DNA of 64,000 nt from Anaerolineales bacterium (GTDB lineage: Bacteria > Chloroflexota > Anaerolineae > Anaerolineales > Villigracilaceae): positions 22,715 through 86,714 of the forward strand of contig JABWAU010000004.1 of NCBI GenBank assembly GCA_013360875.1, written 5' to 3'. The notes under the pieces are model-generated. The model was not told where the DNA came from. It was given only the letters and a program-made list of their open reading frames with translations, and did no database searches. A program made the translations under genes and the position numbers. This document shows positions 47,978 to 56,554 of this stretch, piece by piece (within the stretch, counting starts at the first letter, position 1; the number at the start of each line of letters is the position of its first letter).

Positions 47978-50900
47978 TTGACAATGCATCGTTTCGCTTC
48001 CTTTCTACGCCTGGGCATGGTCACTGCGCTATTGGCGGGAATCTTCGCCCAGCCGCAAACCGTTCACGCGGCATCGCTGCCGGCCGAGATCAACAAACAA
48101 TTCACGCCTTTGCAAATTGACGCGGGCGGGGTGTCTGTGTTGAGGATCTCGATCTTCAACCCGAACACATTCCCGCTTTTCAACGTGGCGTTCATTGACG
48201 ATCTCGCGCGCGTCCAGCCCGGCTTGTACGTCGCCAACCCCGCCGGGGTGGTGAATACCTGCGGCGGGACGGTGACCGCCGTCCCCGGCGCGACGACCGT
48301 ATCGTTGAGCGGGGGCGCGGTTCCCGCACAGGTGGGTCCTACGCCGGGGCAGTGTTACATTGAAGTGAACATTTCATCGGTCACGGCCGGGAACCTGATC
48401 AACACAATTCCCGCGCATAACCCTCCCGCCGACATCGGCTTGACCGCGGACGGAATCGACAACGGCACGCCGGTTGTCATCACGAACACGTCGCCAGCCA
48501 GCGCGACGATCACTGTGGTCGCGGTCTCGCCGCCCTCCCTCTCCAAGACTTTTGCGCCGAACACGATCTTCGTCGGACAGACCAGCCAGTTGACGATCCG
48601 CCTCAACAACAACGACGCGGACACCAACCTGACGGGCGTCTCCTATACCGATACCCTTCCCGGCGGATTGGTGATTGCTAGTCCCTCCGGGCTGTCGGTC
48701 GCGAACTGCGGCGCGGGGGCAACGGTAACAGCCCCGGCAAACGGAACAGCCGTCTCGTTGAGCAATGGAATCGTCACACCGAGCCAGGATTGCGTGATCA
48801 GCGTAAATGTGACCGGTTCGTTCGGGCAGTATACAAATACGATTCCCGCAGGTCCTGGCGGGCCCGGCTCCATACGAACGAATCAGGGCGTCACCAACAC
48901 CAGCCCAGCATCCGCAAACCTGAACATTCAGCCTGTGGGCATTACCAAGGCCTTTTCTCCGTCCACTATTGTCGCGGGTGGAACCAGCACGTTGACGATC
49001 ACGCTTCAGAACCCAACCGGGAGTCCATACACAGGCGTGAGCGTGACCGACGACCTGCCGGCGGGGATCACGGTTGCGAACGCTCCCTCCACCACGTGCG
49101 GCGGAGGCGCGGTCAGCGGAAACGTTGGGGATACCTCCGTTCAATTGACGAGCGGGACGATCCCTGCCAGCGCGACGCCTCCCACGCCGGTTGGGTCTTG
49201 TATCATCACTGTGCCGGTGCAAGCCTCCCTTGCGGTTTCGGGATCCAGAACCAACACGATCCCGGCAAATGCTTTGACGGCAGACCAGCCCGGCGTGACG
49301 AATTACCTGCCCGCCTCCGCCAACATCGCCGTCAACCCCGCGTTGACCGGAACCAAGACGTACTCGCCGACGATCATCCCTTTGAATGGAATCAGCACGG
49401 TCACCATCACGCTCACCAATAACAGCGCCGCGCCGCTGACGAACCTGAGTTTTACAGATATCCTGCCCACAAACCTGGAGGTTTCCGGCGTACCCGCTTC
49501 GCCTCAATGCGGCGGGACGGTGACCAATACGCTTACCTCTGTCACCCTGACGGGCGGTTCGCTCGCCGCCGCGCCGGGACCGGGGAATACCTGTACCATC
49601 TCGTTCGATGTCACCAGCGACGATCCTGGCAGCGGCACAACCTATGAGAACTCCATCCCTATAGGGAACATCACCACCGACGAGGGCGTGGGGAACAATT
49701 CATCCATCACCACCGGCGCCGACCTCACCGTGGTCAACGCTACTACGCTCCCGGTCAACGTAGCCAAATCGTTCACCCCGGCGACCGTCACGCCCGCACA
49801 AGCCAGCCGCGTGCGCATCACGCTGACCGCGCCCGCGGACATCGGCGTCTCGGGGATTTCCATCACCGATACGCTTCCCGCCGGGGTGGTGGTTGCCACG
49901 CCCAACCCTCCCTCGATTCCCAACCCGACTGAGAGTTGTCCCGGCGGAACGTTGACCGCCGTTCCCGGCACGGATACGATCACCTTTACGAATCTGGCGA
50001 CGAACACGCTGGCGGCCGGCGCCTCCTGCAACATTGACGTGTACGTCGTCGCGGCGGAAGCCGGTTCTTTCGATAACCTCATCCCCGCCAATTCGGTCAT
50101 CACCTCGCAGGGACGCACCAACGAGTTCGACAGCAACACCGCCAACCTGCGCGTGACGAGCATGTCCATGAGCAAGGCGTTCTACCCGACGGCAGTCCAG
50201 GCGAACGGCTTGTCCACGCTCACAATCACGCTTCAGAACACCAGCCCCTCCGACCTGATCAACGTGACCATGACGGACAACCTGCCCGGCTCTGTGACCA
50301 ACGGGATGGTTGTCGCGCCGACACCCAACGCCATCACCACCTGCGGCGCAGGGACCGTCACTGCCAACCCCGGCGCCCAGGTCATCCAATTGACGGGCGG
50401 CACGATCCCCGCGCAGGTGGGCGGCGTACCGGGCATCTGCACGATCACAGTGGACGTGCAGGGCAGGGATTCCAGCCCGACCTCGCCCAGCGCCCAGACC
50501 AATACCATCCCGGTCGCCAACGTGACCGGTACTGTCGCCAACACCGGCGTAACGATCGGTCCTTTCGCGCAGGCGCAGGCTTCCCTGAACATTCGGAATC
50601 TTTCCATCGGCGTGGTGAAGGGATTTGATCCCGTGCTGGTCTATGGCGGCGCGACCTCCACCATGACCGTGCAGTTGATCAACCCGGAAAGCGTCGCGTT
50701 GACCGGCATCGCCTTTACGGACAACATGGCGCTGCTCCAACCGGGCATTGTGCTGGCAAACCCGGTCATGTTCAACACCGGGACGTGCGGCGGCGCGTTG
50801 ACCGGCAGCCCCGGCGACTCGTCCTTCTCCTTCAGCGGCGGGACTCTGTTGCCCAACTCGTCCTGCACCCTGACGCTTCGCGTGATCATGAACGTGAACG

Positions 50901-53900
50901 GCAACCGCACCAATCGCATCCCGGCAGGCGCGGTGACCACGTTCAATGGCGTGAGCAGCACGCAACCGACAGAAGCCTCCCTCACCAATCTTCCGGGCGT
51001 GAGCGTCAATAAAGTTTTCAATCCGAATCCGATCCAGGTGAACGAAACCACAGTCCTGACTCTCACGATCACCAATACAAGCGACATCCCCGTTGTCAGC
51101 ATGGGGTTGACGGACAACCTGCCGGGGGATCTGCCTGCCGGTCTGTTCGTGGCAAACCCGGCGAACCTCACTAACACCTGCAACGGAACTGCCACAGCCA
51201 ACCCGGGCGACCAGGTGATCCAGTTGAGCGGAGGGAGCCTGGCGGGCAACAGCAGTTGTTCCATTTCAGTGGATGTCACCACGAGCGAGCCGGGGGCTTA
51301 CGTCAACACGATTCCCGCCGGCGGGCTGATCACGAACGATCCCAACGTCACGAACAACAACCCGGCGACCGATACGCTCCGCGTGGGCGACCTGTTCAGC
51401 CTCGGCAATCGCGTCTGGTTCGATACGAACAACAACAGCCAGATTGATTTGGGCGAATCCGGCGCGGACGGGGTGACGGTCGAATTGTTTGCGGCAGATC
51501 CCGGCGGCGCGCCGACCGGTCCCGCGCTCGCTGCGCAGGTCACAGCGGGAGGCGGTTACTATCGCTTCGACGACCTCGCTCCGGGCGATTACGTCGTCGT
51601 CGTCCCTGCCAGTCAATTCGCCTCCGGCGGACCTCTCGCCGGATACCAAAGCAGTGGAACGACCATTGACGCTTCGGGCGCGATATCAGAATCGCCCGCC
51701 CCCGACCCGGACAACGACACCGACAACGAAGATAACGGCGCGCGTCGGTCCGGCGGCGCGGTGATCAGCGGCGCGGTCACGCTTGGACCGAACGCCGACG
51801 AACCTACAGACGATGCCGACGCTCCTGCCATGAACCCGGCGGGCGAAGCTCCCAATGATCGCAGCAACCGCACGGTGGACTTCGGCTTTTATCGCCAGGA
51901 ACTCGGCAACCTGGTCTTTGTGGATGTGAACGGGAACGGCGCATACAACGCCGCCTCCGACGCGCTCGTGCAGGGCGCGGTGGTGCGACTGTATTCCAGC
52001 AACGGCGCGGAGATCAACGTCGGCGCGGACGGCATTTGGGGAACTGTGGATGACGCTCCGGGCGGCGTGACGACCGGTGCGGATGGCTTATACCTCTTCA
52101 GCGGTTTGCCGCAGGGTGATTATGTCATACGCGTGACGCCTCCTGCCGGATTTACAAGCACAGTGGATACCGCCAACGCAGGCGATACCAACAACCCGAA
52201 CAACAACGTTGACAACAACGACAACGGCGTTGGTGTCGCAGGCGGGACCGTATCGAGCAACCTTGTCACGCTCACGCCCGGCAGCGCGGGCGCGGCGAAC
52301 AACAACGCCGTCTCCAATGCGACAGGCGTCACCTACAACCCGACCCTCGATTTTGGTTTTGTCCCGCTCTACAGCCTCGGCAACCGCGTCTGGTTTGATA
52401 CGGACAACAACAGCCTCATCAATGGTTCGGAAGTGGGCGTGGATGGCGTGACCGTCGAACTGTACCTTGCCAGCGATCTTACAATCCCCCTTGCAGCCGA
52501 TGTGACCGCGAACGGAGGCTATTATCGCTTCGACGATCTTGCCCCGGGCGATTACGTCGTTGTGATCCCCTCCTCTCAATTCGCTTCGGGCGGACCCCTG
52601 GCTGGATACTACAGCAGCGGCACGACCATTGACTCTTCGGGCGCGATCTCCGAATCTCCCGCCCCCGACCCGGATGGCAACTCTGACAGCGACGACAACG
52701 GCGCGCTGCAAACAGGCGGCGCGTTCAACGGAGCGGTCATCGCCGGTGCGGTGACGCTCGGGCCGGGCGTCGTCGAACCGACCGATGATTCGGATGCTGA
52801 TCCAACCAACCCGGCGGGCGAAGCGCCGAACGGTCAGAGCAACCGCAGCGTGGACTTCGGCTTTTATCGCACCGAACTCGGAAACCTGGTCTTCGTGGAC
52901 GTCAACGGCAACGGCGCGTACGACTCCGGAACCGACGCGCCTCTCCCGGGCGCCAGCGTCCAACTGTTTTCCAGCAACGGCGCGGAGATCAACGTCGGTC
53001 CCGATGGCATCCTCGGCACGGCGGACGACGCGCCCGGCGGCGTCACAACCGGCGCAGGCGGTACTTATCTGTTCAGCGGTTTGCCGCAGGGCAGTTACAG
53101 CGTGCGCGTCACGCCGCCTGCCGGTTACGTCAGCGCGGTGGACACGGCGAATACCCTCGATACGACCGATCCAAACACGAACGTGGATCATAACGACAAC
53201 GGCGTCGGCACGGCCGGCGGAACGGTATCGAGCAATGTGGTCGCATTGACGCCGGGCAGTTCGGGCGCGCTCAACAACAACGCCATTAGGTACAACACCG
53301 GCGTCACCCATGATCCAACCCTCGACTTTGGTTTTCAGGGAGGCTCGGGCGCGAACTTTGGCTCGGCGAAAACCCTGAGCGCCAGCAACCAGACATTCAC
53401 GACGAATCCCAACGTTGCGATCGGCGAAATCGTCGAATACACAGTGACGGTCAACGTGCCGCCGGGGATATTCGCCAATTCCCAACTGGTGGATTCGATG
53501 GATCGCGGCCTCTCGTTCGTGACCTGTTCGAGCGTTACGGAATCGGACCCGGCTCTGACTACCGATCTGCCTGGTTCGTTTACCCAAGCCTGCTCCACGC
53601 CGACAGTGGATGACTCAGGCGGCAGTACGACCGTGGATGTGGGACGCCGCGTCACGTTCGATCTTGGCACGGTGACGAACACCTCCGGCGCGGATCAAAC
53701 GCTGAGGTTCGTTTACACTGCCGTCGTTTTGGACAGCGCGGCAAACATCTCCGGCGCGACGCTTGATAACAGCGCGGTCTGGTCGTCGGATGCCGGGACG
53801 CAGCCTGCCTCGAGCGCGACAGTACTCATTGCTGAACCGGACCTGTCCATCACGAAAACCGCCGATGCGGAACTTGTATCGGTGGGTTCGCTCATCACGA

Positions 53901-54823
53901 TCACTTTGAACATCCGGCACACGGCGGAAAGCGAAGTGAACGCATACGATGTCGTAGTGACGGATCCTCTCCCGGCGGAGTTGGAGTTGGTGGCGGGGAC
54001 GCTGGAATGTTCTTCCGGCGCGCAGGATGCGAACCTCTGCGCTTACGACGCGGGAGCGCGCACAATCAACGCCGTGTGGGATGCTTTTGTCCTCGGCGGC
54101 GGGGATGGTGGAGTGACGTTTCAGGTGAGGGTTTCATCCATATCTTCAAACGGCGTCAGCAACGTGGCGAACGTGGCATGGACAAGTCTGCCCGGGGATG
54201 TCAGCCAGCCGCAGAACAACAACGTCTTTTCGACAGAACGCGATTACGACCCTGCCAGCCAGGTTGACGTATACGGCAGGAGCGATACGCTCGTCCTCGG
54301 CGTTTTCAGAAACGCGCCCGCCACTGGCTTTGCCCCGAACGTGGTGACAGACATCAGCAATTTGCCAAAAGAGACTTATGCTCAAACCGGCGGCTTGACG
54401 GTGGATATCCCGTCGCTGGGAATCAGCATCCCGATTGTGGGCGTGCCGTTGAAGGCTGGGGAGTGGAACGTGTCCTGGCTGGAGAATCAGGCCGGATGGT
54501 TGGAAGGAAGCGCATTCCCCTCCTGGAGCGGAAACAGTGTGCTGACGGGTCACGTCTATTTGTCGAACGGCCTGCCCGGTCCGTTCGTCAACCTGGGCAG
54601 GCTCAAATATGGCGACAGGATCATTGTCCGCGCCTATGGGCAGACCTTCATTTATGAGGTGCGCGCCAATGTGGTGGTGGCGCCAAACGATGCGTCCATC
54701 TTCAGGCACGAGGAGAAATCGTGGCTGACGCTGGTGACGTGCAGGGAATACGACGAGAAGGCGAACTCATACGGGAAGCGTGTGGTGGTGCGGGCTGTAT
54801 TGGTGAGCGTGGAACGGCGATGA
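47978..54823 (+). CDS. Giant surface protein with DUF11 and SdrD-like domains ending in a sortase domain
   Basis: The 2281-residue product starts at TTG 47978 or ATG 47984 (GAGG is better spaced for TTG). A signal peptide (LRLGMVTALLAGIFAQPQTVHA) is followed by about nine DUF11-like repeats (residues about 35-1130; each with TSTLTITLQN-type and SITDTLPAG-type words). Four Cna-B/SdrD-type domains follow (starting near 1139, 1306, 1464 and 1631: SLGNRVWFDTNNNSQID, ELGNLVFVDVNGNGAYN and their copies), then two more DUF11-like domains. The C-terminal 170 residues form a sortase-type domain: LTGHVYLSNG with His2192, LVTCREYD with Cys2255, and KRVVVRAVL with Arg. NAPATGFAPN precedes it. It would span the surface and could anchor or process itself or others. 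Confidence 0.9.
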   Translation: MTMHRFASFLRLGMVTALLAGIFAQPQTVHAASLPAEINKQFTPLQIDAGGVSVLRISIFNPNTFPLFNVAFIDDLARVQPGLYVANPAGVVNTCGGTVTAVPGATTVSLSGGAVPAQVGPTPGQCYIEVNISSVTAGNLINTIPAHNPPADIGLTADGIDNGTPVVITNTSPASATITVVAVSPPSLSKTFAPNTIFVGQTSQLTIRLNNNDADTNLTGVSYTDTLPGGLVIASPSGLSVANCGAGATVTAPANGTAVSLSNGIVTPSQDCVISVNVTGSFGQYTNTIPAGPGGPGSIRTNQGVTNTSPASANLNIQPVGITKAFSPSTIVAGGTSTLTITLQNPTGSPYTGVSVTDDLPAGITVANAPSTTCGGGAVSGNVGDTSVQLTSGTIPASATPPTPVGSCIITVPVQASLAVSGSRTNTIPANALTADQPGVTNYLPASANIAVNPALTGTKTYSPTIIPLNGISTVTITLTNNSAAPLTNLSFTDILPTNLEVSGVPASPQCGGTVTNTLTSVTLTGGSLAAAPGPGNTCTISFDVTSDDPGSGTTYENSIPIGNITTDEGVGNNSSITTGADLTVVNATTLPVNVAKSFTPATVTPAQASRVRITLTAPADIGVSGISITDTLPAGVVVATPNPPSIPNPTESCPGGTLTAVPGTDTITFTNLATNTLAAGASCNIDVYVVAAEAGSFDNLIPANSVITSQGRTNEFDSNTANLRVTSMSMSKAFYPTAVQANGLSTLTITLQNTSPSDLINVTMTDNLPGSVTNGMVVAPTPNAITTCGAGTVTANPGAQVIQLTGGTIPAQVGGVPGICTITVDVQGRDSSPTSPSAQTNTIPVANVTGTVANTGVTIGPFAQAQASLNIRNLSIGVVKGFDPVLVYGGATSTMTVQLINPESVALTGIAFTDNMALLQPGIVLANPVMFNTGTCGGALTGSPGDSSFSFSGGTLLPNSSCTLTLRVIMNVNGNRTNRIPAGAVTTFNGVSSTQPTEASLTNLPGVSVNKVFNPNPIQVNETTVLTLTITNTSDIPVVSMGLTDNLPGDLPAGLFVANPANLTNTCNGTATANPGDQVIQLSGGSLAGNSSCSISVDVTTSEPGAYVNTIPAGGLITNDPNVTNNNPATDTLRVGDLFSLGNRVWFDTNNNSQIDLGESGADGVTVELFAADPGGAPTGPALAAQVTAGGGYYRFDDLAPGDYVVVVPASQFASGGPLAGYQSSGTTIDASGAISESPAPDPDNDTDNEDNGARRSGGAVISGAVTLGPNADEPTDDADAPAMNPAGEAPNDRSNRTVDFGFYRQELGNLVFVDVNGNGAYNAASDALVQGAVVRLYSSNGAEINVGADGIWGTVDDAPGGVTTGADGLYLFSGLPQGDYVIRVTPPAGFTSTVDTANAGDTNNPNNNVDNNDNGVGVAGGTVSSNLVTLTPGSAGAANNNAVSNATGVTYNPTLDFGFVPLYSLGNRVWFDTDNNSLINGSEVGVDGVTVELYLASDLTIPLAADVTANGGYYRFDDLAPGDYVVVIPSSQFASGGPLAGYYSSGTTIDSSGAISESPAPDPDGNSDSDDNGALQTGGAFNGAVIAGAVTLGPGVVEPTDDSDADPTNPAGEAPNGQSNRSVDFGFYRTELGNLVFVDVNGNGAYDSGTDAPLPGASVQLFSSNGAEINVGPDGILGTADDAPGGVTTGAGGTYLFSGLPQGSYSVRVTPPAGYVSAVDTANTLDTTDPNTNVDHNDNGVGTAGGTVSSNVVALTPGSSGALNNNAIRYNTGVTHDPTLDFGFQGGSGANFGSAKTLSASNQTFTTNPNVAIGEIVEYTVTVNVPPGIFANSQLVDSMDRGLSFVTCSSVTESDPALTTDLPGSFTQACSTPTVDDSGGSTTVDVGRRVTFDLGTVTNTSGADQTLRFVYTAVVLDSAANISGATLDNSAVWSSDAGTQPASSATVLIAEPDLSITKTADAELVSVGSLITITLNIRHTAESEVNAYDVVVTDPLPAELELVAGTLECSSGAQDANLCAYDAGARTINAVWDAFVLGGGDGGVTFQVRVSSISSNGVSNVANVAWTSLPGDVSQPQNNNVFSTERDYDPASQVDVYGRSDTLVLGVFRNAPATGFAPNVVTDISNLPKETYAQTGGLTVDIPSLGISIPIVGVPLKAGEWNVSWLENQAGWLEGSAFPSWSGNSVLTGHVYLSNGLPGPFVNLGRLKYGDRIIVRAYGQTFIYEVRANVVVAPNDASIFRHEEKSWLTLVTCREYDEKANSYGKRVVVRAVLVSVERR
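51394..53339 (+). repeat. Internal two-domain duplication within the adhesin
   Basis: A unit of about 970 bp (51394-52369) encoding two SdrD-like domains recurs as 52370-53339. Shared residues include SLGNRVWFD, GYYRFDDLAPGDYVVV, SSGTTID and ELGNLVFVDVNGNGAY. It looks like a tandem duplication. Confidence 0.85.
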
Positions 54824-54828
54824 AACGA

Positions 54829-54856
54829 ACACGGCGCTCCGTTTGGGGCGCCGTGT
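54829..54856. terminator. Hairpin between adhesin and response-regulator genes
   Basis: ACACGGCGC and GCGCCGTGT form a perfect 9-bp stem with a 10-base loop; GATTCTC follows. It would serve both convergent units. Confidence 0.75.
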
Positions 54857-54873
54857 GATTCTCTCGAGTCGGA

Positions 54874-55323
54874 TCATTGCCTGCCGCGTGGGTTGACGTT
54901 CCAGCCCAGCCAGTAGAAACCGAGGTCGTCCATCATTTTCCTGAATTCTTCGAACCCCACCGGTTTGACGAGATAACTGTTGACGTGGTTGTAATATGCC
55001 CGCGCCACGTCCTTCTCCGCCTCGGAGGTGGTGAGGATCACCACGGGGATGGTCTTGAGTTCGTCGGATTCCTTGATGGTTTTCAGCACGTCAATCCCGT
55101 CCACACGCGGCAGGCGCAGGTCGAGGAGAATGACGTGAGGAAGGGGGGTGTTTGGGGGTCCGGCATATTCCCCCCTGCGGAAGAGATAGTCGAGGGCTGA
55201 TTGCCCGTCGAGGAAGTGACGCACCTGGTTTGCGATCCTATGCTCCTCAAGGGTGCGGATGACCAGTTCCGCATGATCCGCGTTGTCTTCCACGAGCATG
55301 ACGAGAACCGGTTCACCGATCAT
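54874..55323 (-). CDS. Single-domain response regulator (Rcp1/CheY-like)
   Basis: The likely start is ATG 55323 with AAGGAG 7 bases upstream; ATG 55347 is an alternative. The 149-residue protein has VLVMLVEDNADHAELVIRTL with the acidic pair, VILLDLRLPRVDGIDVL with the phospho-acceptor Asp, VVILTTS and NSYLVKPVGFEEF with Lys. There is no output domain, as in Rcp1/CheY-type regulators that work with phytochrome-like kinases. No kinase is next to it. Confidence 0.92.
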   Translation of the reverse strand: MIGEPVLVMLVEDNADHAELVIRTLEEHRIANQVRHFLDGQSALDYLFRRGEYAGPPNTPLPHVILLDLRLPRVDGIDVLKTIKESDELKTIPVVILTTSEAEKDVARAYYNHVNSYLVKPVGFEEFRKMMDDLGFYWLGWNVNPRGRQ

Positions 55324-55450
55324 TTCCTGCTCCTTGTTGTTATTCATGTGTGCTGCAATTCTACCCGCTTTTCGGGGTTTGAGGCGTTTCTTATGGGTTA
55401 TCCCGAAATGCAACCCTTCAGTCCACTAATTCTCCATTAGAATCATCTCC

Positions 55451-56488
55451 ATGCTCCCCATCATCGCATTCACCATCCTCGTCCTCCTTTCCTACCTCCT
55501 CGTCCACCTCATCCGCCGTTACGCGGAGCGGCGTCAGATACTCGACCATCCCACCGAGCGCGGGTTACACGTCACACCGACGCCGCGCGGGGGCGGGCTG
55601 GCAATCGTTGTTTTGGTCATTGGAACAGGTTTATCGGTCGCGAGAGATGCGGTTTTGAGTCATGCGGCGGTCTATCTCGCATGCGGTATTGTGATCGCAC
55701 TTCTTGGTTGGCGCGACGACACCCATTCGCTCTCGCCGCGCGTCCGATTTGCGGTGCAGGGGCTGGTCGCCGCCGCGTCCATTTGGGAGTTGGGATATTT
55801 CAGTTCGGTCACCATTCCGTTGTTCGGTGAATTGCAGTTGGGCGCGGTGGGCGTCGTCATCACGTTCTTGTGGATCGTCGGACTGACGAACGCCTACAAC
55901 TTCATGGACGGCATTGACGGCATCGCGGGCGGCGTGGCGTTTGCGGCTGGGCTGGGTTGGGTGATGCTGGCGTCGAACATCCCTTATCTGGCAAACTCGT
56001 TCGTGTTCTGGATCGGGCTGGCGATCGCGGCAGCGAGCCTGGGCTTTCTCGGTCACAACTGGCAGCCCGCCAAAATCTTTATGGGCGACGTTGCCAGCAC
56101 GTTCCTCGGTTATTCGTTCGCGGTCATGCCGCTGCTCGCATCGAACGAGGAAGGCGACGCGCTCATGCTCGGTACGCTCCTGATGTGGACGTTCATCATG
56201 GACGCGGGCGTCACGTTCATTCGCCGCGCGCTCAAACGAGAAAAACTTTTATTCGGTCATCGCGACCACGTTTATCAACGCCTTGTCATCGGCGGCTATT
56301 CCCATGCAAAGATCAGCGCGTTGTATATCACTTTGACCCTGCTCGCATTGGCGCTTGCCTCAGCCTGGGGGAACGGAAGCCGCCTCGCCTCTGCCCTCAT
56401 CCTCTTCGGACTTCCCCTCACATACTACGTGCTAAACCGCCACGCAAATACATTATTATCCACGAATGACACGAAGAACACCAAGTGA
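55451..56488 (+). CDS. WecA/MraY-family glycosyl-1-phosphate transferase
   Basis: The 345-residue polytopic protein has about ten TM helices. YAERRQILDHPTERGLHVTPTPRGGGLAI (about 25-53), LLGWRDDTHSLSPRVRFAVQ and the catalytic block NAYNFMDGIDGIAGGVAF (about 157-174) with NFMDG are hallmarks. It transfers a sugar phosphate to undecaprenyl phosphate to start a wall or O-antigen-like polymer. Its last residues (LLSTNDTKNTK) run into a dispersed repeat, so the tail is repeat-encoded. Confidence 0.92.
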   Translation: MLPIIAFTILVLLSYLLVHLIRRYAERRQILDHPTERGLHVTPTPRGGGLAIVVLVIGTGLSVARDAVLSHAAVYLACGIVIALLGWRDDTHSLSPRVRFAVQGLVAAASIWELGYFSSVTIPLFGELQLGAVGVVITFLWIVGLTNAYNFMDGIDGIAGGVAFAAGLGWVMLASNIPYLANSFVFWIGLAIAAASLGFLGHNWQPAKIFMGDVASTFLGYSFAVMPLLASNEEGDALMLGTLLMWTFIMDAGVTFIRRALKREKLLFGHRDHVYQRLVIGGYSHAKISALYITLTLLALALASAWGNGSRLASALILFGLPLTYYVLNRHANTLLSTNDTKNTK

Positions 56489-56539
56489 AATTAATCTTTT
56501 TGATTCCTTCTTCGTGAACTTCGTGCTCTTAGTGGATAA
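56457..56539. repeat. Dispersed inverted repeat (TTATCCACGAA family), copy 1
   Basis: TATCCACGAATGACACGAAG with its inverted partner ending GTGGATA. It holds the last codons and stop of the WecA-like gene. A second copy is at 63735-63810. Confidence 0.8.
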
Positions 56540-56554
56540 TATTCTCCTCTCAAA

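Noticed and set aside
52088-53587. 499-residue minus-strand ORF inside the adhesin
   Set aside because: Antisense shadow of the repeated adhesin domains; no known motif.
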